Positions 10,091-22,455 of a DNA stretch of 64,000 bases are shown here, piece after piece. The notes under the pieces were generated by a model that was not told the DNA's origin, did not search any database, and saw only the letters and a program-made list of their open reading frames with translations. Position numbers and translations under genes: made by a program. Position 1 is the stretch's first letter, and each line of letters starts with the position of its first letter. This DNA is from Cylindrobasidium torrendii FP15055 ss-10 (Eukaryota > Basidiomycota > Agaricomycetes > Agaricales > Physalacriaceae). The stretch lies in assembly GCA_000934385.1 (NCBI GenBank), contig KN880446.1, positions 1 to 64,000 on the forward strand, read 5' to 3'.

Positions 10091-13000
10091 ATGAGCGCCA
10101 ATACACCACGGCGCAATATCCTCGACGCGCTGAATAGCACAGCGGAGCTACTCTCCCCTTCACCTGGACCTAGAACAAATGGATTCGCCTCGCCTTCAAT
10201 TAGCCCAGAGGAGGAGGCGCTACGTGAAGCTGTACGCCAAGCGCGCATCAGGCAAATGGCTGATATTGTCGACATTGAAGACGAGGAGCTTGGTACGCAG
10301 CTTGTCCCACTTCGGTGCTGACTTCTCAACTTGCGCAGATGATCATGCCGATTTGAGCTTTCTGCAAAGTTCACTGAGCCAGGCGGTCTCGGCGCATGGG
10401 CGCGCCTCAGCAGCGACAGGCGGATTCCGTGTCAACTATGACCAGGGTACCGTCATTCGTGCGATAGACGTTGGCGGAGTCGACCAAGACCAGAAGTGCG
10501 CTTATGCTGTTTTCCAAGCGTGCAGTCTCTTATGCCGGGCAGAATTTCCGAGTTCATTTCTGGAAAGATTGACAATGCTAGTCATGGATACACTGTTGCC
10601 TCAGCTATGGAGAGACTGGGCATGACCAGGCAAGTCCACATCCGCCCACTACCAATGCCATCTCATCTCCGGACGCAGTTTAGAAGACATTATTCATGGT
10701 CTGGAGGTAAGACTGTTGCGCCATCAGGTTATTGGATTAGCATGGTGTGTGAAGACCTGCGTACCTCCTTCGTGGCTGTGGCTGTGGCTGACGACCCGCC
10801 TAGGATGCTCGACATGGAACACAGCGAGTACAAGGGTGGCATTTTAGCGTGAGTATCGGGGCCTTGTTGCTATGTCTAGTTTGTGACCATATCTCCAGCG
10901 ATGACATGGGTCTTGGGAAGACTGTTGAAATGATTGCGACCATGGTCAAGAATATGCCTGCGCCAGACTCGTCAGCGCAGACAACCCTGATTGTCGTTCC
11001 AGCCGCTCTAATGCTGCAGGTCTATCTTGTATCTGCATTCCATTAACATCGCCTGACAATGCCTTAGTGGAAAGAAGAAGTCGAGCAAAAGACGAATGGC
11101 TCGCTTAGTGTCCACATCTATCACGGCAAGGACAAGCTGAAGGTCAGGTCGTCTGCCCACTTGTTACGGCATCAACTAATGGACTATGCAGAAACTGTCC
11201 GATGTCAAGAAATTTGATGTGAGTATAGTTTTTATAGCGGTTCAAATCCACTAACACGTTTTTAGGTCATCGTTACGACCTACCAGACGCTCAGCAATGA
11301 TTTCGTGACCCCGAGCGATATTGACACCATAGATGAAGCCGCCTGGCTCGCCAAGAAAGGGTCTGAGCATTACTTGAAAAACTTTAACGGTTCCTCACAT
11401 CACTCAGCGGCCCACTTGCGCGCTGTATTTTCCACCGTGTCGTTGCCGACGAAGCACAGTACATTCGCAACAGGCTAGTGCGTTATAGCCATAACGAACT
11501 TCTGCTTATCCGTTAAGCAGAGGAACAAAAGCAAGCATCAGTATGGCCTATGTACGAGCAACTTACCGATGGACTTTGACGGGGACGCCAATTACTAACT
11601 CTCTGTAAGTTTCTGCATAGAGGCGCTTCGTTTTTTGACGTTGTACAGGGCCGATATATATGGTTTCCTTCGCTTCGGTCGATTCCGACCTTGGAACGAC
11701 TGGAATTCTTATAATGAGTATATCGTAAGTACTATGTACTTACTTATGCTGACTAGGCGCTCACTGTCTTCCAGTGCAAAGTGCAAAGTGATGACGCCCC
11801 TCTGGCTGGTATGAGGGCGCAAGGGATTCTCAGCCCGCTCATTCTTCGGCGAACGAAGGAGTCACAGCTTGAAGGCAAAGCCATTCTGGACCTTAAACCG
11901 AAGGACATCGAGCTTGTTGAACTCGAGTTCTCCGATGAGGAGCGGGAAGTTTACAAGTCATTTGAAGTGCAGAGTCGTATCCGCATAAATAGGTTCATTA
12001 AGAGCGGTAAACTCGTCAAGAAGTAAGTATCACTTATTTCTCATACCCACTCACTCATCGCGTTCGTTCAGCCATACTGCCATCCTGGTCATGATTTTGC
12101 GACTCCGTCAATTGTGTTGCCATCCCCACCTCATCTTGGTATGCTTGCCCTTGTGTGTGTCCATCGTAGTGACTTCACGTCGCTTCTAGGCTCAAGGATC
12201 TGACTTTGACGACCCGACCGTTATGATGGGCGGGGATGCTGATGCTAAGGAGCTTTCACGGGCCTTGAAGCAGAAAGGTAACCAGTGGATAACACGAGTA
12301 CGGCTATGCATCGTTGTGAAGTTGCAAGCTCATGGCACTCCAGATGAAAGCACGCTTCATGAGGCGCGCGCGCGCTGCAGAACTCGAAGACAACGACGAT
12401 TCCGATGGTCATAATACCTGTCCCATGTGCAACGACATGTATAGCCTAGCAGCAGGCCGTATCCTGGGTGGGTGTGCTCACGAGATGTGTGACCAGTGCT
12501 TGGACGATCTACGGAACGCACCTCCAGAACATAATGGCATTTTGTGAGTAGGTTTCTTTAACCGCATGTGCGTGGCTCTCAGACTCTACTAGCGGATATG
12601 GCTCTGAGAAGGAGAACGAAGCCGCCGAGAAGCGATATGAAGAGGCTGCTGCGAAAGGCCATCGTGCATGTAAGCTCAGCTCAAAATTTCTCGTTTTCTA
12701 CGCTGACGAATGCTTAGGCCCGAAATGCAAGACCATGCAGGACGTGTCGGATAAAAACGTTTTCAAGGCTGCCGCTTTCCAACCGACCGACGAGGATATG
12801 GAAGCTGAGGAGCGCGATCGTCAGCGCAAGGCTCGCAGCAGACTCTATCAGGACACCAAGACCCCAGTCATCGATATTGACGACGATGATTTCGGTAATT
12901 CCGACGACGACGACTTGCCGGACCTTGCGCAAATTATGGCTCAGCCTGCGAAGAAGAAGCAGAAGACCAAAAGGACCCAGAGTGATGATGATGACGACGC

Positions 13001-13873
13001 TACGCTCTCTGCTCCTTTGGGTTCGAACGGCGGGATTGGGCAAGCCAGGAAAGCGGGCAGTTCACCTGCAGGGAAGCGAAAAGCTCCGGATGATGAGGAC
13101 GATGAAGAGAACGAGGACACGCATCATGAGAAAGTGTCCGACGCTACACTCGCAACCTGGCGCAGGGGAGATGATGACATGGAGCCCAGTACCAAGATGA
13201 TGCAGCTCATTGAATACATCAAAGACTGGGAGTCCACAGGAGACAAGATCATTGTCTATTCGCAGTGTACGTTCCTTCTCCATCCATGGAGCAGCAGTCT
13301 GACTGAAGAGTATTGTAGGGACATCCAACCTCGACTTGCTGGAGACCTTGTTTGCGCGCCACGGAGTTCGCTCATTACGGTTCGATGGAAAGATGGACCG
13401 TCACAGCCGTGATTCCGTCCTCAAGTCCTTCAAGCAGCCGCTCGGCCCTCGCGTTATCCTCATTTCGACAAAGTCCGGAGGTGTTGGTCTGAATCTTACT
13501 GCCGCGAACCGCATCGTCAACATGGATCTATCCTGGAACTACGCAGCCGAGAGCCAGGCGTACGACCGCGCTCATCGAATTGGACAGGATAAGCCGGTCT
13601 GGGTCAAACGATTGGTCGTGAAGGACACTATCGAGCAGCGCATGCTTAAACTGCAGGAAGTCAAGGTTGGGCTGGCAGAGGCCGCGCTCGGTGAGGGCAC
13701 TGGCAAGTTGCACAAACTGTCGGTCAAGGACATCAAATTCGTTAGTGGATTTGCCTCATCTCATTTGAAGCATGCACTGAGTCTTATTCGCGCAGCTGTT
13801 TGGTTTCTCGAAAGCGCAAGTACCGACTACCGATGGACAGGACGATGATGATAGACCTGTGATTGGAATGTAG
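10091..13873 (+). CDS. SNF2-family ATPase with RING finger (Uls1/Rrp-like)
   Basis: About twenty exons give 949 residues. All phases close except the end of exon 2, which I place near 10478 (10469 is also possible). The N-terminal part ends in an acidic D-I-V-D-I-E-D-E-E patch. Helicase lobe 1 has D-D-M-G-L-G-K-T (Walker A), D-E-A-Q (motif II) and W-T-L-T-G-T-P. A C3HC4 RING (C-P-M-C ... C-A-H-x2-C-x2-C ... C-P-K-C, about 12415-12730) sits between the lobes, as in Rad5, Rad16, HLTF and Uls1. A long acidic linker with P-V-I-D-I-D-D-D-D follows, then lobe 2 with V-Y-S-Q-W-T-S and R-A-H-R-I-G-Q. It should be a nuclear DNA translocase with E3 ligase activity acting on chromatin or repair. Two introns (10630-10678, 11474-11520) have GC donors. 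Confidence 0.87.
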
Positions 13874-14169
13874 ACGCGAGGCCCTGCTTTCGATGTCGAA
13901 CGTTTAAATCTGTACACCCTACCTTCCTGTTAATCCGTACTGTATTTAACTTAGCGTAGCTTTCAATAACATAACTGCAAGTGCACAATGTAAGAAGTGA
14001 GGCTCATAGCTTTGGTTGCTTATGTACATCTGCCTCCATCTGATTCATGCTTTGGCTCATCGAAACTAGGATAATGGCTCCTCCGAGCGTTGCTCATAAC
14101 CATTATGAGCGCACTCTGGTCGTCTCAAAGCACAAACACGGTGGGTGTCACAGAGAACAAGTTCAAATT

Positions 14170-15154
14170 TCACGATGTGGTATCATCCTTTTCCTCTACA
14201 TTTCCCACTGGAGCGCTGCTCTTCTTTCGTCGCTTTCGTTTACCTCCCTGCGACTGGTGGTCTGGATCAGCATTTGTCGAAGGCCGAGCTTCATCCTCCT
14301 CCGCGTCCCGTTTACGTTTCTCCCCCGGCTTTGGGTTTGGTGCTGGAGTGGGTTTCTTTTTCTTCACGCTAAGCGGGTTTGGTCCTTTCGGCCCTTTGCG
14401 TTTCTTTTTGGGTGGTTCATCTGACTTGGGAACGAGTGCCAGGTCTTGCGCGCTGGGATGTAGTGCCTTTTCTTCGGCCTAGAGCGGAATGAGTGGGTAG
14501 AAGCTAGACAGAGAGCACTGCATACCGTCTCCTTCGCAGACAATGTCACATCGCTAGGTGGTTCGAGGACCATGACCGAACGGTTGATATGCACCAATGG
14601 GACACCAGGGATAGCGCGTAATTTGGATCGCAGAGGCTGGGATTGTGTGGCAATGATGTATCGATGTTTATTGGTTTCACCTATGTAACATTGGAAAGAA
14701 TGATAGAGACGAAGTAAGCAGGACGCACCAACTACACTCTTCAGACAGTCATCGCCGGGAATAGCCTCCCGGTGATTACATTTTCGGCGCTCGAACATTT
14801 TTGCGAGGTCCACAGCCCCTTGGTTTGCTTTGCCTTGAAGATATAGCTCATGTATACAGCATTGAGTGATCACTAACCATGGAAATGTGAGTATGGATAG
14901 ATACACGACCTGTCAGGACAAGCGCACTAGGTTTGACTTCGCCCTGAAGTACTTGTTTCAATTGCTTGACAATGTCCACCTGACTGGAGACAGAGTGTTT
15001 GCACAACTCTGAGTCGACTATGGCCGGATATAAGCATTATATTCTGGAAGTGGTCGCCGAACGGACTCAGGACTTGATAAGGTTGCCTAAAACCAAAGTT
15101 TTGGCAGTAGAGAGCCATCAACTTTTTATACGTCTTGGCGCGTTTCTGTCGCAT
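14170..15154 (-). CDS. UTP23: rRNA-processing protein Utp23
   Basis: Five exons (15067-15154, 14928-15017, 14729-14872, 14526-14680, 14170-14478) join in phase to 261 residues. It begins M-R-Q-K-R-A-K-T-Y-K-K and has P-Y-Q-V-L-I-D, the degenerate PIN domain start of the Fcf1/Utp23 family. Further on are C-C-I-H-E-L-Y, a zinc-ligand segment C-N-H plus C-L, and Y-I-I-A-T-Q-S. The last 100 residues are highly basic with repeated K-K-K and K-R-K clusters, a nucleolar-type tail. Utp23 acts in the small-subunit processome at the early 18S cleavage sites and with snR30. It is divergent from EMC7, with 97 bp between the start codons. Confidence 0.92.
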
Positions 15155-15251
15155 GTTGTTGAGAAGAGGATAGTGAAGATAGTGAAGGCAATAGGGAGAG
15201 GAAGAGTAGGCAGTGATCGACGATCGTCTGGATTCTGTTCACCAAGCCGCC

Positions 15252-16221
15252 ATGTTACATCGTTTGCTTTCCTTTATGGCGCTTCTAAGGTGCCAGTTAT
15301 TCCCTGTATAACGTTCCTCATGCTAATTAGAACTCCTTTGTAGCCTTGTTTGGGCTGTAGATGTGTCAGGCCGCATACGCTGGAACGATGCATGCCCAAG
15401 TATTGCATTCTTCGATGTGTGCTCTCGCCCATCCTGAATTTCCCAAGATTTCGAAGCCCTGGGACCCACAAGAGTCACACTGGATCGCCAATACTCAGCA
15501 AACATAATTCGAAATGGCACTTTCACCATGTACGCATTACACGTCGCCGGGTCCCAATGTCCATAACATTGTTGTATAGCTACGACGTCCCGGAAGGAGT
15601 TTACATATTCTCGGTTCTTTCTCATGACTTCGTATTCGATGAGGTGCGCCCCCAGAGCAACGCTTGACTTTGTCTAACCTTACCCCAGATGCGCGTCGAC
15701 GTTTTGGCCGATTCGCTCGTTGAAGTACGGCCTTACGCGCTGGCCACTCGTCTCAACCCTCCTGCCCCAAGGCTATTGTCCTACCCTATGATGTTGTTCC
15801 CGCGGTCTCGCAACGCATACTTTGTTCAACCCGAGAGCTTCGATATCACCTCCATGCTCAAATCTCCCATGATACTTATGATGCTCGTAACCGGTGGCCT
15901 GGTGTTGGGCATGCCGTATCTCATGGTGCGTGCTTCATTTATCAGCCCCTTCATTTTTGGAACTTCCTTGCAGAAGAACATGGATCCAGAGCAGCTTGAA
16001 GAATTCAAGGAACAGCAGGCGCGTATGGCGAAAATGCAAAGCGCCATGACCAGTGGAGATTTCAAGTCTGGGTGCGTGCATCTCCTCACATCTATGTTGC
16101 CTGTCTGATGTTCGCTAGATTATCTGCGCTCATGACTGGAGGAGAGGAACCTGAGGCCGGGCCGTCGAAGGCGATAGCTTCCCCTCCAACAAAGGCCAAA
16201 GGGAAACCCAAAAAGAAATAG
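15252..16221 (+). CDS. EMC7: ER membrane protein complex subunit 7
   Basis: Seven exons (15252-15289, 15344-15399, 15448-15529, 15580-15643, 15689-15925, 15974-16071, 16119-16221) give 225 residues. A short signal peptide is followed by a DUF2012 beta-sandwich with G-R-I-R-W-N-D, R-N-G-T-F and D-V-P-E-G-V-Y. A single membrane helix (M-I-L-M-M-L-V-T-G-G-L-V-L-G) lies near residue 150. The cytosolic tail starts K-N-M-D-P-E-Q-L-E-E-F and ends in lysines. EMC inserts and helps fold multispanning membrane proteins in the ER. The second exon junction (an exon ending inside N-F-E-A-L-G-P) was chosen because it restores the family motif and phase. Confidence 0.92.
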
Positions 16222-16560
16222 TCTTCATCTCAGAAAATCTATTTGGTTTCATAGACTTCACTCCGGTTGCTCAAGAAGATAACAGGTTGTAACTGCCGAT
16301 GCCAATTCGTACTACCTTTGTGGTAGCAAAACATGAATTCCGCGATTGAACTCAGTTTTATGTATCTCGATGTTCAATCTAAGTGCTGCCTTGCGAGACG
16401 ACAGCTCAATGACGAAGAGGCAATACATCTTGTGATATGGACTCTTAGTGCCCTACTCCATAGTCCCTTTCATAATCCCCATCGGATATACGAAAGCAAA
16501 TTACATCCGTACAAATACCAAACTCGAAAGCAAAGACGAAACACTGCAATATCTGTGAGG
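16222..16560. other. Convergent intergenic region
   Basis: EMC7 and the DUF7918 gene end toward each other. The 339 bp are AT-rich and should be 3' UTRs. I see no gene. Confidence 0.5.
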
Positions 16561-17676
16561 TCAATCAGACAGCACAATAACTTCTGAATCGCCAGTGGGC
16601 TCGCGCTTCAATTTCTTCAGCGGCGCGCTGCACCGTTCTTCGTGTTTAATCTTCTGCATTGAGATATCAGCACTTTTCCTCGGTGAGAGAAGCACATATG
16701 TACCGTGCGAGTTCGTTTGCGTTTAACCTGAGACCATGAGTTTGAATGACTGCGTTCAATAATGGAAAGGCTTACATCTGGCTTGATATCTGGGGGAGTC
16801 TCTATAATTTCAACATCGCTAAAGTCCACATCTGCCTCGGCCTTGACTCCAGCATTATTCCTGCCGGTAGCGTCCATGGGTGCCACTCCGTTTGCGCGGA
16901 GAACGTCTACTCATTTGTTGCGTGAGGACCTTTTCAATCTGAAACTAGGGTGTATACCAAGAGGGCGATATTTGAATGTCAGTGTACGTGGTGTCCCAAT
17001 GTGATGTGGTCTCCAGAATGTCTTTCGTGCGGATAAGATGGGAGCGCCATAACTGAACTGGAATCAGCGTGTAAGGAAAGGAAACTCGAAGGGATGTACG
17101 CGCCTGGTTTGGTGGTCTATGCCCTTCTTTAGACGCTCATGAAACATCCTCTCTGCTGGAGGAGGCTTTGGGGGCCTTCCTTCGGTGAATGTGGCACGGC
17201 AGACGTTCAGAATGATCTCTCCGACGCCTTCAATCGAGTTTAACAGCAGTTCGTCGTCGTCTGGAGAAGGTATAAGGGAAGGGACAAAGAGTCTTTGGCG
17301 TAGAACTGAGGCAGACCGGACTGGCGAATGGCAGCGAAGCTGAAAGGACGTATTGTGGTGGGACCAACTGCTTTTCCATCGACAGCGTATTGGTGTCGCA
17401 AGCCATCTGGCATACGACACACCTTTCCACCGCATTTGCTCCCATCGAGTTTGAGCGTGTAGTCGGTAGGAGTTTGGGGTGAATCAGCAAAATGGACCAC
17501 GAATTCCTGGGTGGCATTAGTCGCGTAGTGATGCGAATAACTATGCACACCTTGCCTGCCTGGGACGGTATCCAGCAAGTGGCATGTTCGCCGTCTTCAC
17601 TGATCTTGGTGTCGAACTCCTCACATTTCTGACCGTTTATTGTAATCCAGGCTGAGAGAGTTGATGTTAGACGCAT
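16561..17676 (-). CDS. DUF7918 domain protein
   Basis: Seven exons (17551-17676, 17317-17506, 17100-17260, 16958-17057, 16776-16906, 16704-16727, 16561-16653) give 274 residues in phase. It matches the basidiomycete DUF7918 layout: an N-terminal beta-rich part with A-W-I-T-I-N-G and A-T-C-W-I-P-S, then T-T-I-R-P-F-S-F, then F-K-Y-R-P-L-D near residue 200. The C-terminal 75 residues are charged, with a K-R-K-R-T-R nuclear signal and two hydrophobic-acidic patches, D-V-E-I-I-E-T and E-V-I-V-L-S-D, that look like SUMO-interacting motifs. The family has no known function to my knowledge and occurs in many copies in mushrooms. A nuclear place is inferred from the basic cluster. Confidence 0.85.
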
Positions 17677-17897
17677 TTCGCCAGATGGTGATAGTCGAAA
17701 GGTAACAGGGCTTATTGGCGCCGAGCAATCGCGAGCACCTGATCAATGCCTGGCCTGAGGTTGACTGGTGCCTCTTCAGCCTGGAGTAGAACAATAACTA
17801 CGGGATAGCTGGCCTAGTTGACGTCCAAGGTAAAAGTTCAACAATGATATTCTCTATCACAGGATATGTATGTAAAGTAACTCTCAGAAAGGTGTTC

Positions 17898-19071
17898 TTA
17901 GCTGTCAAGAATGGCCGGGATATAGAAGGTCAACACGCCGCCAGCATCCACCACATCTCCAATATACACATAAAGAATCATACAATGATTTTGGCATATG
18001 CCTAGGTTGATATCAGTGGCCAGCGCAGTACGCAGATGAGGAGGACACACATGCAATGGTGGTCGTAGACACAACATGGCTATTGAGGAACTTCAAAAAG
18101 CTTCTGGTGGAAACTAGGACGTTGAACATTTGGTCCGGCTCAGGTGGCGGGTCGTCACTTTGCGAATCGGCTGGATCCTTTGCTAATCGAAGGTGAGCAA
18201 CAATACAAGCATATATGCGTTCGAAATTGGACGAATACAAGCATATATGTGTTCGAAATTGGACGCACCCATGCTTGGATTGGTACAATCCGTCCATTGT
18301 GTCTCCAGCTTGATAGCTTCAGTGTGTACTGCGAGTTGAAGGCATTTGTTGTTGTTGGCGCGGACAGCCATAACGTCGGACATTCCGCGCAGCTTCTCTA
18401 CGATGGTACGCATTTTCTGGAGAGGTGGGAGAAGGATATGGACCTGACAAAGATGAGAACGAAGGTTCCGAGATAGTGAAAGTTGAACGCACATCTGGTT
18501 CCGGACATAATGGCTCGTTCAACCTCTCCACATCGCTGGGCCTCATAACCTCGATCTTGACATCGTGAGTGACCTTGACGCGTCTATTCTGCCGCGTCGT
18601 TCCATTAATCTCAAAGCTGAGAACTGCTTGGTCATTCTTCTTCGCGAGCTTCATGATGATCTCCTCCGTTGTGTACGAGGAGTTGGCGCCGGTCGAAGAC
18701 AAGGCAGCGGATCGTAGGGCGGACATGAGCGCCTCAGCGGACAGCGTCAATGTAATCTCGTTGTTTGCATTGGATTGAATGCGGTAGCCGCTGAATAGAG
18801 AGTCCACCTTGATTTGCCTGTAGCCAGCTCAACTCCGCCTTCAACGCATAAGAAATGGGTACGGACGACCAAACTTGAATACCGCCCTCGTTCGTGTCGC
18901 TATTGCATATCAAGTTGATGTTGGTTTCCGTGAATTTGATAACACATTTCTTCTGCAGCTTTTCGATAGACTGAATGATACCTGCAGCGCGTAAGAGACG
19001 CGTCCAGAGAAGCGCAAATCGCACACACGGTGGAATGTGGAAGCATTGTCGATTGTCGCCCGGAAACGCAT
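17898..19071 (-). CDS. HUS1: DNA-damage checkpoint clamp subunit Hus1
   Basis: Six exons (19029-19071, 18867-18981, 18493-18817, 18269-18443, 18051-18182, 17898-18001) give 297 residues, the usual Hus1 size. It starts M-R-F-R-A-T-I-D-N-A, then I-Q-S-I-E-K-L-Q-K and V-D-S-L-F-S-G-Y-R-I, the PCNA-like fold of the 9-1-1 clamp. The C-terminus reads L-T-F-Y-I-P-A-I-L-D. With Rad9 and Rad1 it is loaded at damaged DNA and activates the ATR-type kinase. The intron at 18183-18268 is longer than its neighbours because it contains a 32-bp tandem duplication. The gene is tandem to the DUF7918 gene. Confidence 0.92.
18202..18265. repeat. 32-bp tandem duplication in a HUS1 intron
   Basis: Two adjacent 32-bp copies, 18202-18233 and 18234-18265, differ at one base (C against T at the seventeenth position). 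The copy next to the exon abuts the splice donor of the HUS1 intron, and most of the intron is made of the two units. Confidence 0.9.
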
Positions 19072-19335
19072 TTTGACTTGGACGTTACTAGAAATGCATA
19101 GCAGCTGCGAAGAGACGCGGGTTGCGTGGTTTGCTGGGGCCCGCTGGTGCGAATGGTGGTGATGATAGTCAGAGGGAAGACAGATCAACGCGCGTGACGA
19201 GAACGCGTCGCGGACTTGGTAAGTCTTGGTTGCACTCTAATCTCCGATCGCAAATAGTTCAAAACTCGTTCTTGCACATATACATATAACAACTAAACTC
19301 TACATAAATCGACAATATGACGGAACCGGCATCAG

Positions 19336-22216
19336 CTACTTCCTGCTCTTCTTCGTACCTTTTCTTCTAACAGGTGTCGATGCTTGAGGGCTTGCTGGCG
19401 ATTCAGAGGGTGCATTTGCCTGATCAATAGTCTTGAGTGCGTCACCGTCAGGTAAAGGTGTGACGCCCATGGGTACAGCAAACGCACCACTGGGAGTAGG
19501 CGAGGGGGCACGAGAGGTGGGCATTGACGGCACTGGGACTTCTTCTCGAGGCGACAAAGGAGCCTTGCGTATGGCGGGCTTTGCAGGCGCTACAGCAACC
19601 TTAATCTTATCCAGCTCGGCGCGCATAGCCTGAAGCCTTTCCAGGCGCTCAGCATGGTAAGTCCGCTTGCGCGAGATAGACAAGTCCTCGGCAAAGAGCT
19701 TGCGCGCAAGATTCGCATTGGAGAGATTCTTGAAGAGGACATTCGTGAGGCGCTCAGGAAGAGCAGCAAGCAATGCGCCTTCGATGGACAGAGGAATCTG
19801 GTCGATGCGACGCTGGATATAACCAATTAACTATTTGGAGTTCTCAAGCACAGTAGAAGAATTACCTTGTGAGCGACCTGGAAGTATGCGAGAACCTTGG
19901 TCATGACATCTGTCTGTTCGGTTGTCTGTCCCGGCTGGAGGCTATAGCGGTTGCGCTCTGCAAGGAGGCTGGCTTTAACGTTCACAAACTCCGGGTTCAG
20001 CGTAAAAAGCTTGTGAGGGTTTTCCCAGGCGGCGACCTGTTTGACCACAATGCTCTTGGCTTCTGTGGTCACGGCTGAAATTTCACGACGCAGGAGAATG
20101 CTGGATCACTTGTTACCGTACAGCCGTGAATGAAAGAACAGGACACTCACTTGATGTGCTGGATCAAAGCAGGGACATGACGGCCATCTGGACAGAAAAC
20201 CGTATTGACGAGGCCAAGAATGAAGTCCGAAGTATTCTTGGCAACATTGTCGAAGCACGCCTCCGTTGGTGCAGCCCACTGGGAGGTGAAGCGTTCGACA
20301 AGGTCGCGAGTTGCCTCGAGGGGAATTTCCCCGGGGAGCTGCCAGTCGGTGTTTCTGATGCCACGGTAAGCAAGATATGTGTGAGTAGAAGAAACACCAC
20401 GCACTCCTTGATGATACGCTCAAGGTCGTTTTGAGAAAAGACGGTTGTTGATTTGTCCATGTGCGCTTTGGTATCTGCATCCGTATACACAGGGAGATTC
20501 TGAAGATGCGGCATGCCACTCGTCTCGAAGCGTGGGCAGGTTGCCAGAATATCGTAACGGTGCTGGCGGTAATACTCTTGGTTCTTTTGAAGCATCTTCT
20601 TACTTTCCTTCATCCCAGTGCCATTGACCAGGTGCTCGAGCTGGATTCGGAATTGTGTGACAAGACCGAGGACCTGAAGCGGCGCATTGTCGATGACGGG
20701 GGGATTGCCCAACAAGCGAAGGTGATGCTCGCGCTCGCTGACAAGCTTCTGGACACGCAGCTTCATTTCGGGGATGCTATATCACATAATGAGTAAAAGC
20801 ACCGCAGAGGAATAACAAGACACACCTTTCTTCAAACATTTGGACAAGGAGGGGGCCAAGATATGTCACCATTTTGTCGATACCGATGCGATCGGGTCGA
20901 AGTGCCTTGAGGTCGCGCCAGTACGAGTCGCTGGCAAGCAGGTCATTTGTCAGCTCGTTGATGTCGTCGTCCCTCTTGCGCTCCTCATCGTTGCGCAGGC
21001 GGACACAAAAGTAGCCATGGTTCAAGCGCGAAGACTTATCGAGGAGTACTTGGCGCCAGTTCTCGCGCTGGCCGGAATCGCCAACACTCAGAGCATCAGG
21101 TTTGGTGAGTACACCGATGGTACGGGCGCCTCCCCGATCAGCGTGCTTTGCGAACTGGACGGCCTCCTGACGCTGCATATCCTCTGAATAAAGAATGAGA
21201 CGATGTTTGCGGACGAACGGCTGGCTTACCGGTCATCGGAATGGTGACCAGGATGAGTGTCTTGGGTTTCGTGATCTTGGATTTCACCAGGTCCTGTACG
21301 ACATCGATTTGCCTCTGCTCGGCGTTGTGAATAAGACCTAAGAGTGGCCCCGTCAACATAATAAGGACAAAGCAATGGCCAAGAAGACATACCGGGGAGA
21401 TCAACAAAAGTAAGGTCAGTGACATCCGGGGCGCGAATGGTCACAACGACGGTGTTCTTGGAGAATGCGGCGACGCCGGCGGTACCAACAGGGAAGACCT
21501 TGACAGCCTCAAGCGGCATCTCACGCACATCGCGGATGGTGTCGCCACTAAGTATTGCCAGTTGCGCACGGCGGAGGTTGATCTCGACGTCGTCGGGGTT
21601 CGTCGTAGAGGCAAACTCAACGGTCCTGCTTGTCGGGCGCTCGGTGCCGTCCATCTTGTACTCAAAGCGCAAATCAATCTTGCACGACCAAAATACACCG
21701 GTAGGAAGGTCCCCAACGTCGCTGGACAAAGTGAACTGGAAAGCGCATCGAGTGCATGTTCCACTATCCCTGGGAACCTGAATTTTCGAGACCGCCTCGA
21801 CGAGAGAGCTCTTGCCGGCTTTGAAAACATTAGAAGATGCGAAACATGCAATCAAAGAGCAACACACCGGACTGTCCTCCAATAACCACGATCTGAGGTA
21901 TCTCCAAGATCATGTTTGCTCTGGAGGTGTGTCAGCGACGAGGCGCAACCGCAAACAGGATACGACATCATACCCAAGAGCAACTAGGCGGTTGTATAGC
22001 TCCATGATCTTGCGACATTTTTCGGTATATGATGCGGCCACCTCGGCAGAGTCGTCGGAGTCGTCCAGCTCACTGAACGACATTGCCGGCGAGGAGGGCA
22101 TTGTAAATGAGCCTGAAGGAGACGGTACTGGAACCGGTATCTTGTTGTCGTTTACGCTGAAATAATGCTTTTTAAAACTTTCACTGCCTGACTGCTGAAA
22201 ATTTCACTCACGACAT
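19336..22216 (-). CDS. Dynamin-superfamily GTPase (Mx/dynamin-like)
   Basis: Ten exons join in phase to 806 residues: 22212-22216, 21974-22156, 21868-21920, 21393-21818, 21230-21337, 20826-21183, 20405-20776, 20151-20354, 19866-20100 and 19336-19812. The GTPase domain has G-G-Q-S-A-G-K-S-S (P-loop), P-R-D-S-G-T-C-T-R (switch I), D-L-P-G (G3) and T-K-P-D (G4). A central helical stalk follows, then a GED-like stretch around R-R-I-D-Q-I-P-L-S. The last 100 residues are Pro/Ser/Ala-rich and end in basic residues. No PH domain or membrane helix is visible, so it resembles the Mx-like fungal dynamins, not Vps1 or Dnm1 proper. A membrane-remodelling role is inferred. The first coding exon is five bases long. 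Confidence 0.87.
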
Positions 22217-22455
22217 GGTTGGTTGGAGGAGGGGGGGATTCCGAGGGAAAATCAAACCTCGAGAGCAAACCTTATAAAGACCGCCGCACTTCCAACCAAG
22301 GACTTAAAGCTTCTGAGAATCTTCTCTATCTGGTTGACACCACGGCGCCAACTTAACAGAGCACAAAATAGGCGCCAGTTCAAATCACGTATAAGCGGCG
22401 TCGTGTGGTCGGGGTCGCATTGAGGTCGCGGCTTCCGTGACCTGAGAGTATGACT

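Noticed and set aside
11300..11760. An apparent break in the SNF2 gene between motif I and the RING
   Set aside because: Short exons with one GC-AG intron restore D-E-A-Q and W-T-L-T-G-T-P in frame.
14999..15343. A plus-strand frame across the UTP23 and EMC7 starts
   Set aside because: It runs antisense to UTP23 exon 1 and has no protein-like features.
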